Shown here one piece after another: positions 1 to 4,959 of a DNA stretch of 5,000 bases. Source of the stretch: Pseudomonadota bacterium (GTDB lineage: Bacteria; Pseudomonadota; Alphaproteobacteria; Sphingomonadales; Sphingomonadaceae); NCBI GenBank assembly GCA_023390675.1, contig JAEWCK010000039.1, positions 1-5,000 on the forward strand. Direction: 5' to 3'. Below the pieces are notes generated by a model. It worked only from the letters and a program-made list of their open reading frames with translations. It had not been told where the DNA came from and searched no databases. Within the stretch, counting starts at the first letter, position 1; each line of letters begins with the position of its first letter. Both the position numbers and the translations under genes were made by a program.

Positions 1-20
1 TCCCCGAGCGAGCTCGGGGA
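1..20 (-). terminator. Hairpin after gpmA, probable intrinsic terminator (cut by window edge)
   Basis: TCCCCGAG and CTCGGGGA form a perfect 8-bp inverted repeat around the tetranucleotide CGAG. It lies 8 bases beyond the gpmA stop codon on the minus strand, where an intrinsic terminator is expected. The U-tract would fall to the left of base 1 and is not visible, so terminator function is inferred from position and stem strength. On the plus strand the hairpin is followed by GGATCGGG, with no T run, so it does not look like a terminator for rightward transcripts. Confidence 0.6.
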
Positions 21-28
21 GGATCGGG

Positions 29-715
29 TCAGCGCTCGCTCAGATAATAGCGGTCGGTCGCGTTCAGCGCCTCGTCGAGCTCGTACACCATCGGCGCGCC
101 GGTCGGGATTTCGAGGTTCACGATCTCGCTGTCCGGAATCCCCGACAGATGCTTGACCAAGGCGCGCAGCGAATTGCCGTGCGCCGAGATCAGCACGCGC
201 TTGCCTGCCTTCAGCTCGGGCGCGATCCGCTCCTCCCAATAAGGCAGCACGCGCGCGATCGTGTCCTTGAGCGATTCGGTCTGCGGGATCGGCACGCCGT
301 GATAGCGCGCGTCCTTGGCCAGGTCCCACGGCGAGCCTTCCTCGGGGAGCGGCGGCGGCACGTCGAAGCTGCGCCGCCAGATCTTGACCTGCTCGTCGCC
401 GTGGAGCGCCGCGGTCTCGGCCTTGTTGAGCCCGGTCAGCCCGCCATAATGCCGCTCGTTCAGCTTCCAGCTCTTCTCGGTCGGCAGCCACAGCCGCCCC
501 ATCGCCTCGAGCGCGAGGTTGAGCGTCTTGATCGCGCGCGTCTGGAAGCTGGTGAAGGTCAGGTCGAAATCGAGCCCCTTCGCCTTCATCAGCTCGCCGC
601 CGGCCCAAGCTTCCTTGATGCCCTGCTCGGTCAGGTCGACGTCCCACCAGCCGGTGAAGCGGTTCTCGAGGTTCCACGCCGACTGGCCGTGGCGGATCAG
701 GACGAGCTTGGGCAT
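29..715 (-). CDS. gpmA: 2,3-bisphosphoglycerate-dependent phosphoglycerate mutase
   Basis: This cytosolic enzyme interconverts 3-phosphoglycerate and 2-phosphoglycerate in glycolysis and gluconeogenesis, through a phosphohistidine intermediate primed by 2,3-bisphosphoglycerate. The 228-residue product begins MPKLVLIRHGQSAWN. The RHG motif places the phosphorylated histidine at His9, with Arg8 beside it; Arg60, Glu87 in NERHYG, the WRR at 113-115 and the second catalytic histidine His179 in AHGNSLR all match the family. The reading frame stays open 19 codons further upstream, but family alignment and AAGGAG at 727-722, six bases before the ATG at 715, fix the start here. The protein ends at RYYLSER, about 20 residues short of E. 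coli GpmA (250 aa, from memory), so the C-terminal tail is absent. The second motif residue is Gln (RHGQS) where E. coli has Glu. It is transcribed away from the hydrolase gene and appears monocistronic within the window. Identification is secure. Confidence 0.97.
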   Translation of the reverse strand: MPKLVLIRHGQSAWNLENRFTGWWDVDLTEQGIKEAWAGGELMKAKGLDFDLTFTSFQTRAIKTLNLALEAMGRLWLPTEKSWKLNERHYGGLTGLNKAETAALHGDEQVKIWRRSFDVPPPLPEEGSPWDLAKDARYHGVPIPQTESLKDTIARVLPYWEERIAPELKAGKRVLISAHGNSLRALVKHLSGIPDSEIVNLEIPTGAPMVYELDEALNATDRYYLSER

Positions 716-783
716 CGGACACTCCTTGCAACCGGGCGAGAGCGTCCTTAGCGCCTGAGGAGCAGCGGACAAGGGAGAGCGCC
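716..783. promoter_or_regulatory. Divergent intergenic region between gpmA and the hydrolase gene
   Basis: These 68 bp must hold the leader, and probably the promoters, of both divergent genes. The ribosome binding sites are clear: AAGGAG at 727-722 for gpmA on the minus strand and AAGGGAG at 771-777 for the hydrolase on the plus strand, each six bases from its ATG. No convincing sigma-70 hexamer pair is visible. TTGCAA at 727-732 followed by TTAGCG after 16 bases (plus strand), and TTGTCC on the minus strand, are only weak candidates. No operator-like palindrome stands out. Confidence 0.4.
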
Positions 784-1509
784 ATGGCGATCGTGCGGCA
801 GACTCTGGTCTATCAAGGCCCCGGCGGCCCGTTCGAGGGCGTGCTCGCGTACGAGGACGAAGTCACGACGATGCGCCCCGGCGTGCTCGTGCTGCCCAAT
901 GTGCTGGGGCAGAAGGAAGCCGACAACGTCCACGCCGAGAATCTCGCCAGGCTCGGCTATGTCGCGCTCGCGGCGGACGTGTTCGGGCAGGGCAGGCGCA
1001 CCACCCACGCTTCGCCGAACCGCACGGAGTATATGGACGAATTGAACGCCGACCGCACGCTGCTCCGCGACCGGCTCGCAGCGTCGCTCGAGGCGTTGCG
1101 CGGGTTCGACCGCGCCGATCCGGCCAGGCTCGCCGCGATTGGCTTCTGCTTCGGCGGCAAATGCGTGCTCGACATGGCGCGCGCCGGGCTGGGCATCCTC
1201 GGCGGCGTCAGCTTCCACGGCGTCTACGACAAGCCCGATTACGCCAGCGTCTCGCCGATCGCAGCCAAGCTCCTCGTCTGCCACGGCTGGGAAGACCCGG
1301 TCGCCCCGCCCGACAGGACCGTCGCGCTGGCCGAGGAGCTGACCGAGGCCGGCGCCGACTGGCAGATCCATGCCTACGGTCATGCCGGTCACGCCTTTAC
1401 CGATCTCGACCGCAAGGAGAGCAAGGTGCCGGGCGTGGCCTACGAGCCCAGGGCCGACCGCCGCAGCTGGCAGGCGATGAAGAACTTCCTCGAGGGCGTG
1501 TTCGATTAG
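784..1509 (+). CDS. Dienelactone hydrolase family protein (alpha/beta hydrolase)
   Basis: The 241-residue protein has the length and fold signature of dienelactone hydrolases, soluble cytosolic esterases with a Cys-Asp-His triad that open lactone or ester bonds; the model enzyme acts on dienelactone in chloroaromatic degradation. Visible are the nucleophile elbow GFCFGG with Cys122, the acid Asp171 in HGWEDPVAPP and the base His203 in GHAGHAF. Their spacing matches the Pseudomonas enzyme (Cys123, Asp171, His202, from memory). There is no signal peptide. The ATG is preceded by AAGGGAG at 771-777. One departure is that the glutamate of the classical QEIFG loop (Glu36) is replaced by Asn39 in LPNVLGQK, so true dienelactone activity is doubtful. 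No aromatic-degradation genes lie nearby, so the substrate is unknown. The family call is firm; a specific clcD-type function is not supported. Confidence 0.9.
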   Translation: MAIVRQTLVYQGPGGPFEGVLAYEDEVTTMRPGVLVLPNVLGQKEADNVHAENLARLGYVALAADVFGQGRRTTHASPNRTEYMDELNADRTLLRDRLAASLEALRGFDRADPARLAAIGFCFGGKCVLDMARAGLGILGGVSFHGVYDKPDYASVSPIAAKLLVCHGWEDPVAPPDRTVALAEELTEAGADWQIHAYGHAGHAFTDLDRKESKVPGVAYEPRADRRSWQAMKNFLEGVFD

Positions 1510-1517
1510 CAACAATA

Positions 1518-1533
1518 TATGCCGATGGGCATA
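1518..1533. repeat. Short inverted repeat upstream of the exported-protein gene
   Basis: TATGCC and GGCATA form a perfect 6-bp inverted repeat around GATG, in the 51-bp spacer between the hydrolase stop and the next gene. It sits in a small AT-rich patch (AACAATATATGCC), unusual in this GC-rich window, and could overlap a promoter -10 region or be a small operator. No T-tract follows, so it is a poor terminator. The ATG at 1519 within it is not a credible start because no ribosome binding site precedes it. Confidence 0.3.
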
Positions 1534-1560
1534 ACGGTCCGTCCCAGCGAAGGGGGAATT

Positions 1561-2472
1561 ATGAAAGCGATGATCGCAGGCGCGTTGGCGCTGATTTCAA
1601 CGCCGGTTCAAGCTCAGGATTCACCCGAAGCCGCACAGGCGAAGATCAAGTATCTGGTCGAGAAGCACTGGAAGCCGATCGCGCCGGTAGATTTCGACGT
1701 GAGCGGATCGGGATGCACGACGCGAATGGCGCGCATCTATCCGCCGCGGACGAACAGCGGAGGCACGTTCCCCGAAACGCGCGACGTCCGGATCTGGAAC
1801 TGGGCGACGGACCAGGTGCAGCCGCCCCAGGGATCGCAGGTTTCGGTCATGAAGGGGCCGAGCGGGCTCGTCTTCGAGATGGCCAGTCCGGCGGCCGCGC
1901 GGGAAATCCATGCGGCGATGACAAGGCTTGTCCGCCATTGCCGCGGTGACGTCACGGCGTTCGCGTCCTCCGGTGCGGCCGAGCCGCCGCTGGTCCGGCA
2001 GATGCGCAAGCGAATGATCGGCGTCGTTGCCGAATGCCTGTCCCCCGCGAAGACGATCACTCTCTATGGCAATGGCGACAGCCAATTCATCAGCACGAGT
2101 GCGCCCGAAAGCGTCACCTATGGGCGGCTACATCTGAATTGGGAGCGCGGCCGCCTGACGGACAGCGCAATCCGGCTCGAGGGAAGGGCGCTCCAGTCGC
2201 GTCCCATCGACAGGTTCGCGTATCTGCTCGATAGCAAGCCTGCAGGGTTCAGCGTGCCGTTCCACGACACCGACACGATAGCGGGCGGGCGCTATTCGCC
2301 GATCGCCGGACTGGCGTCGCTCCCCGCCGATCTGGTACGCGCGATGCGGCAGGCCAGGCAATTGACCGTAATCGCGCGCGCCAATGGGGTCGAGCTAGCA
2401 CGGGTGGACTTCGATATTTCCGAATTCCACGCCTTTCTCTGGCTGATCGACAACAACCGCAAATGCGTCTGA
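1561..2472 (+). CDS. Unrecognised exported protein (Sec signal peptide)
   Basis: I do not recognise the family. The 303-residue product starts with a Sec-type signal peptide: Lys2, a hydrophobic core at about residues 3-13, then TPVQA followed by QD, consistent with signal peptidase I cleavage after Ala18. There is no lipobox and no further obvious membrane segment, so the mature protein is probably periplasmic or secreted. It has four cysteines, at 52, 127, 159 and 302, which could form two disulfides. The C-terminal stretch ELARVDFDISEFHAFLWLID (about 278-297) looks like a terminal strand and helix. The frame is open from an ATG at 1519, but AGGGGG at 1551-1556, directly before the ATG at 1561, and the signal peptide itself support the later start. 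Codons such as ATA (Ile240), CTA (Leu279), AGG and CTT (122-123) are more frequent than in adjacent genes, hinting at transfer or relaxed selection. It may share a transcript with the upstream hydrolase gene. It ends 9 bp from the convergent GNAT gene. Confidence 0.8.
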   Translation: MKAMIAGALALISTPVQAQDSPEAAQAKIKYLVEKHWKPIAPVDFDVSGSGCTTRMARIYPPRTNSGGTFPETRDVRIWNWATDQVQPPQGSQVSVMKGPSGLVFEMASPAAAREIHAAMTRLVRHCRGDVTAFASSGAAEPPLVRQMRKRMIGVVAECLSPAKTITLYGNGDSQFISTSAPESVTYGRLHLNWERGRLTDSAIRLEGRALQSRPIDRFAYLLDSKPAGFSVPFHDTDTIAGGRYSPIAGLASLPADLVRAMRQARQLTVIARANGVELARVDFDISEFHAFLWLIDNNRKCV

Positions 2473-2481
2473 TCGTGTCGG

Positions 2482-2940
2482 CTAGAGCACGCGGCTCATG
2501 AAGCGGCTGAACGGGTCGTCGGCCGGATAATCGCCGAACGCGCCGCAATCGGTGAAGCCGAACTTGCGGTAGAGCGCGTGCGCCGCCGCGAACGCTTCGC
2601 CCGATCCGGTCTCGAGGCTCAGCCGCTTGTAGCCGCGCTCGCGCGCCACCTTGAGGATGTGGCTCATCAGCGCGGCACCGACGCCGCTCCGCAATTGGTC
2701 GGGCGCAGTGCGCATCGACTTGATCTCGCTATGTGCGACGTCGAGTTCCTTCAGCGCGCCGACGCCGAGCAGGTCCTCGCCCTCCCACACGCTCCAGAAG
2801 CTCACGTCCGGCCGCCGCAGCCCCAACAGGTCGAGGAAATGGCAGCTCCCGGCGGGCGAATTGGCCAGCATCCCCGCGGCATGCAGCCGCAGCAGCTCGA
2901 CGACCTGCGGCTCGTCGAGCCCCCCTTCGCGAATTTCCAT
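2482..2940 (-). CDS. GNAT family N-acetyltransferase, YsnE-like
   Basis: GNAT enzymes transfer an acetyl group from acetyl-CoA to an amine; the acceptor here is unknown. The 152-residue protein shows the family core: a beta strand FWSVWEGEDLLGVGALKEL (48-66), the SMRT segment (75-78), the acetyl-CoA-binding loop LRSGVGAAL (83-91) and the C-terminal ALYRKFGF (122-129). Order and wording closely recall Bacillus subtilis YsnE (WSAWEGDEL, GALKELD, EIKSMRT, RLSLETGS), compared from memory. YsnE-like proteins have been linked to indole-3-acetic acid metabolism, but that role cannot be transferred here. The frame extends 13 codons upstream, into the carboxypeptidase gene. The ATG at 2940 is preferred because it begins the family-like sequence MEIREGG and forms a TGATG overlap with the carboxypeptidase stop, implying reinitiation. 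It is the last gene of a three-gene operon. Confidence 0.92.
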   Translation of the reverse strand: MEIREGGLDEPQVVELLRLHAAGMLANSPAGSCHFLDLLGLRRPDVSFWSVWEGEDLLGVGALKELDVAHSEIKSMRTAPDQLRSGVGAALMSHILKVARERGYKRLSLETGSGEAFAAAHALYRKFGFTDCGAFGDYPADDPFSRFMSRVL

Positions 2941-4055
2941 CAGATCTCGTCGATAAATCCGGCAAGCGTCTCCAGGCACGAATGCGCGAGCTTTCTGCAG
3001 CGCGCGGGCGACCAGGCGAACTCGGCGTCCGCGTTGGCCTCGTGGTCCTTGAAGGGCATCTCCAGCGTCATTGATACGGCACCGTAACGTTCGGCGAGCT
3101 GGTTTGTCGACATCGAAAGATTGGCCTGCCCGGGCGCCGATTTCTCATATCCCAGGTCGAGCTGGAAATCGGGCGTCGCCTTGGCCAGTAGGCGGGCGAA
3201 TTCGTAGAATTTCTCGCCATGCTCGTCGGTCCAGCTCGGGATGCCTTCATAACCGGCGAGGAAGTTGGCGGGAATCGCCTCGTCCCCGTGGACGTCCATC
3301 GCGAAATCGACCCCGGTCGCGTCCATCGCCGCGCGGACGAGGAACACTTCGGGGCTCTTCTCCATCGACGGCGCATGCCATTCGCGGTTGAGGTTCACCC
3401 CCGCGGCGTTGGTGCGCAGATGGCCGCGGCGCGATCCGTCGGGGTTCATGTTGGGGACGATGTGGAAGGTCGCCTTCTCGCGCAGCGCCGTCGCCGTCGC
3501 GTCGCCCGACGTGAGGAATTCGAGCGCGCCTTCCATCCACCATTCGGCCATGCTCTCGCCGGGATGCTGGCGCGCATAGAGCCAAACCGTCTTGGGGCCG
3601 GTGCCCATCGTCAGCAGGTCCATCGGCTGTCCGTCGAGCGTGACGCCCAATTCGCGGTGCGACACGCCCGGCTGGAGCGCGATGCGGCTGACCAGATCGT
3701 GGTGCCGCTCCATCGAATAGGGCGCGAAATAGGCGAACCACAGGACATCGGTATCGAAGGTCCTGGTGAAGGTGAGCACTCCGTCGGCATAGGACGAATC
3801 GGTGGTCCGCCATGCCTCGCGGTCCGCCGACCAGCGCGTCCGGTATCCCGGCCAGCCGAATGCATAGGCCGCGCCGCCGGCGTTGAGGATGCGGAAGGTG
3901 AGCGTCCGCCCTTTCGCGCCCGCCACGCGGAAATGGAACCATTGATAGAAGTCGGACAGGTGATCGGTGACGATCTCGAGGTCGACCCGGTCGCCCTCGA
4001 CGGCGATCACGCGGATGTTGCCGCTGTCGAACGCGGCGTTGATGCTGATGGTCAT
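2940..4055 (-). CDS. M14 family zinc metallocarboxypeptidase, cytosolic carboxypeptidase (CCP/Nna1) type
   Basis: This is a zinc peptidase expected to remove C-terminal residues from peptides or proteins. The 371-residue protein has an N-terminal beta-rich domain (about 1-125), as in the Nna1/CCP branch of M14, followed by the catalytic domain. Visible are the zinc ligands His164 and Glu167 in ARQHPGES and His256 in MDVHGDE, the substrate-binding run MNPDGSRRGHLR (203-214) with VNLNREW (220-226), and the catalytic glutamate Glu332 in SMTLEMPF. All key residues are present, so it is probably active. There is no signal peptide, so it should be cytosolic. The open frame continues 57 codons upstream, but that part is out-of-frame lipoprotein sequence. 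The ATG at 4055 shares ATGA with the lipoprotein stop, and no good ribosome binding site precedes it, so translation is probably coupled. Eukaryotic relatives deglutamylate tubulin; the substrates of the bacterial members are largely unknown. Confidence 0.93.
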   Translation of the reverse strand: MTISINAAFDSGNIRVIAVEGDRVDLEIVTDHLSDFYQWFHFRVAGAKGRTLTFRILNAGGAAYAFGWPGYRTRWSADREAWRTTDSSYADGVLTFTRTFDTDVLWFAYFAPYSMERHHDLVSRIALQPGVSHRELGVTLDGQPMDLLTMGTGPKTVWLYARQHPGESMAEWWMEGALEFLTSGDATATALREKATFHIVPNMNPDGSRRGHLRTNAAGVNLNREWHAPSMEKSPEVFLVRAAMDATGVDFAMDVHGDEAIPANFLAGYEGIPSWTDEHGEKFYEFARLLAKATPDFQLDLGYEKSAPGQANLSMSTNQLAERYGAVSMTLEMPFKDHEANADAEFAWSPARCRKLAHSCLETLAGFIDEI

Positions 4056-4654
4056 TTGACCGTGATAGTCACCCCCGACTCGCCGGGGAAGTCCTTGAAG
4101 AGCGCCCGCGCCAGCCGTCCCGCAGTCACGCCGGGCTGATCGGCCTCGCTTCCGCCCACCGTCTGGGTCTGCGCGCGGCCTTCCCACACCGTGGTGTTGT
4201 CGCTCCGGCGCCTGAGCTGCACCCACAATTCGGTCACGTAGACGTTACGCGTCTTGCCGCCGATTCCGAACGAGAGGCCGCCGCCGACGCCTACTGCGCT
4301 GCGCCGCCCGCCGCTCACGCTGCCGCCGCCGAAGCCGAGCGAGACCGGGGGCGCCTCGCGGAAGCTTCCCGCCGCGGCGCGGCGGAACGAGACGCCGGCG
4401 ATATAGCCCGAAGGCGTGCTGCTCACCGACTGGACATAGCCCAGCCGCTCGAGCTCGCCGCGCACGGCATCGGCATAGAGCTGGTATTCGGGGCCCACGT
4501 CGGTCGCCGCGATCGGCTCGATCGCCACCGTCGTGCGCTCCATCGGATTGCCGAGATGGTAGCGCGTGACGTCGATCGGCTGCGGGCGATAGGTCGGGGT
4601 GCACGCCGCGAGCGCCGCGGCGCCGGCAAGAGCGAGGCTGAGGGACTTGTTCAC
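4052..4654 (-). CDS. DUF4136-like lipoprotein
   Basis: The 200-residue product has a lipoprotein signal peptide (MNKSLSLALAGAAALAAC) with lipobox LAAC and lipidated Cys18. Residue +2 is Thr, not Asp, so outer-membrane anchoring is expected. The mature part has a strand TTVAIEPI (41-48), a helix ADAVRGELERLGY (61-73), a glycine-rich stretch at about 107-133, a strand pair VYVTELWVQLRR and TTVWEGRAQTQ (138-163), and a terminal helix ending ALFKDFPG (184-191). This order resembles DUF4136 lipoproteins, whose function is unknown; that assignment is from memory of the fold pattern and is moderate. Two in-frame GTG codons could start it. GTG at 4663 overlaps the Shine-Dalgarno sequence, whereas GTG at 4654 lies six bases after AGGAGGTG and gives a normal signal peptide, so I chose 4654. 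It is first in the operon and overlaps the carboxypeptidase gene by 4 bp. Confidence 0.85.
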   Translation of the reverse strand: MNKSLSLALAGAAALAACTPTYRPQPIDVTRYHLGNPMERTTVAIEPIAATDVGPEYQLYADAVRGELERLGYVQSVSSTPSGYIAGVSFRRAAAGSFREAPPVSLGFGGGSVSGGRRSAVGVGGGLSFGIGGKTRNVYVTELWVQLRRRSDNTTVWEGRAQTQTVGGSEADQPGVTAGRLARALFKDFPGESGVTITVK

Positions 4655-4660
4655 GGGACG

Positions 4661-4668
4661 CACCTCCT
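4661..4668 (-). promoter_or_regulatory. Strong ribosome binding site deciding the lipoprotein start
   Basis: Read on the minus strand, this is AGGAGGTG, fully complementary to the CACCUCCU core at the 3' end of bacterial 16S rRNA. It lies six bases (CGTCCC) before the GTG at 4654. It contains the alternative GTG at 4663, which therefore cannot easily serve as the start. It is the strongest ribosome binding site in the window and drives the head of the three-gene operon. The two downstream genes lack comparable sites. Confidence 0.8.
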
Positions 4669-4701
4669 GTTTCGCGGGCGCAACGGCCTTCGTTCGCTCA
4701 A

Positions 4702-4719
4702 CCCGAGTCCGCCCGAGTC
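4702..4719. repeat. Tandem CCCGAGTC direct repeat, 10-bp period
   Basis: CCCGAGTC occurs at 4702-4709 and again at 4712-4719, exactly 10 bp apart, about one helical turn. The pair lies in the divergent spacer between the lipoprotein operon and rpmJ, 12 bp upstream of the putative rpmJ -35 element. Same-face direct repeats of this kind can be binding sites for a transcription factor, but two copies of an 8-mer in GC-rich DNA could also be chance. No regulator can be named. Confidence 0.35.
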
Positions 4720-4731
4720 GGTTCCCACGCC

Positions 4732-4760
4732 TTGACTTGCGCGGCTCGCGCCTCTAGGCG
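4732..4760 (+). promoter_or_regulatory. Putative housekeeping promoter of rpmJ
   Basis: TTGACT at 4732-4737 matches five of six bases of the sigma-70 -35 consensus. After 16-17 bases comes CTAGGC/TAGGCG (4754-4760), a GC-rich -10 element of the kind tolerated in high-GC Alphaproteobacteria. Transcription would start near 4767, giving a leader of about 40 nt. The -10 is weak by the E. coli standard, so the call rests mainly on the -35 and the location. GAGAAG at 4793-4798 is the likely, rather distant, ribosome binding site. Confidence 0.45.
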
Positions 4761-4808
4761 GGCGCCTCTTTTCCGGACATCCAGATTTAGACGAGAAGCG
4801 AATCGGTC

Positions 4809-4934
4809 ATGAAGATCGTGAATTCATTGAAGTCGCTCAAGGGGCGGCACCGCGACAACCGCGTGATCCGCCGCCGTGGCCGGATCTACGTGATCAACAA
4901 GACCAACCGCCGGTTCAAGGCCCGCCAGGGCTGA
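4809..4934 (+). CDS. rpmJ: 50S ribosomal protein L36 (cysteine-free type)
   Basis: L36 is the smallest protein of the large ribosomal subunit and binds 23S rRNA. The 41-residue product begins MKIVNSLKSLKGRHRDN and ends NKTNRRFKARQG, very basic, and closely matches the L36 form found across Alphaproteobacteria. It has no cysteine, so the zinc ribbon (three Cys and one His) of classical L36 is absent; this is the C-minus type, like E. coli YkgO, with the usual length of 41. Unlike classical rpmJ it is not beside the spc operon genes or rpsM, but stands alone after a divergent spacer, as is usual for this type. It has its own probable promoter and a hairpin 3 nt after the stop. The identification is secure despite the small size. 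Confidence 0.96.
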   Translation: MKIVNSLKSLKGRHRDNRVIRRRGRIYVINKTNRRFKARQG

Positions 4935-4937
4935 GCC

Positions 4938-4959
4938 GGACGCGCCGCCGCGCGCGTCC
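4938..4959 (+). terminator. GC-rich hairpin after rpmJ, possible terminator
   Basis: GGACGCGC (4938-4945) and GCGCGTCC (4952-4959) form a perfect 8-bp stem with the 6-nt loop CGCCGC, starting 3 nt after the rpmJ stop. Position and stability suit a terminator or a 3'-end-protecting structure, but CGCGAATC follows instead of a T-tract, so it is not a canonical intrinsic terminator. Bases 4960-5000 show no further gene or signal. Confidence 0.5.

Noticed and set aside
149..751. Plus-strand open frame (200 codons) opposite gpmA
   Set aside because: It is antisense to an unmistakable phosphoglycerate mutase and has no family resemblance.
748..1515. Minus-strand open frame (255 codons) opposite the hydrolase gene
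   Set aside because: It covers the hydrolase gene, which has an intact catalytic triad and ribosome binding site. The opposite frame has low-complexity composition and no motif.
1161..1949. Plus-strand frame spanning the end of the hydrolase gene and the start of the next gene
   Set aside because: It is a +1/+2 shadow of two supported genes, Arg-rich and repetitive, and crosses the intergenic spacer.
3219..4139. Long plus-strand open frame (306 codons) opposite the carboxypeptidase gene
   Set aside because: It is the antisense shadow of a gene with all M14 catalytic motifs. Its product is rich in Arg, Ala, Gly and His without recognisable domains, as expected from high-GC complementary frames.
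4056..4226. N-terminal extension of 57 residues on the carboxypeptidase frame
   Set aside because: It lies wholly within the lipoprotein gene in another frame, resembles no M14 N-terminus, and the ATGA overlap at 4052-4055 gives a natural start.
4756..4772. AGGCG/CGCCT hairpin followed by TTTT read as an intrinsic terminator
   Set aside because: The loop would be only two bases, no gene transcribed rightward ends upstream, and the element overlaps the likely rpmJ promoter and start point.
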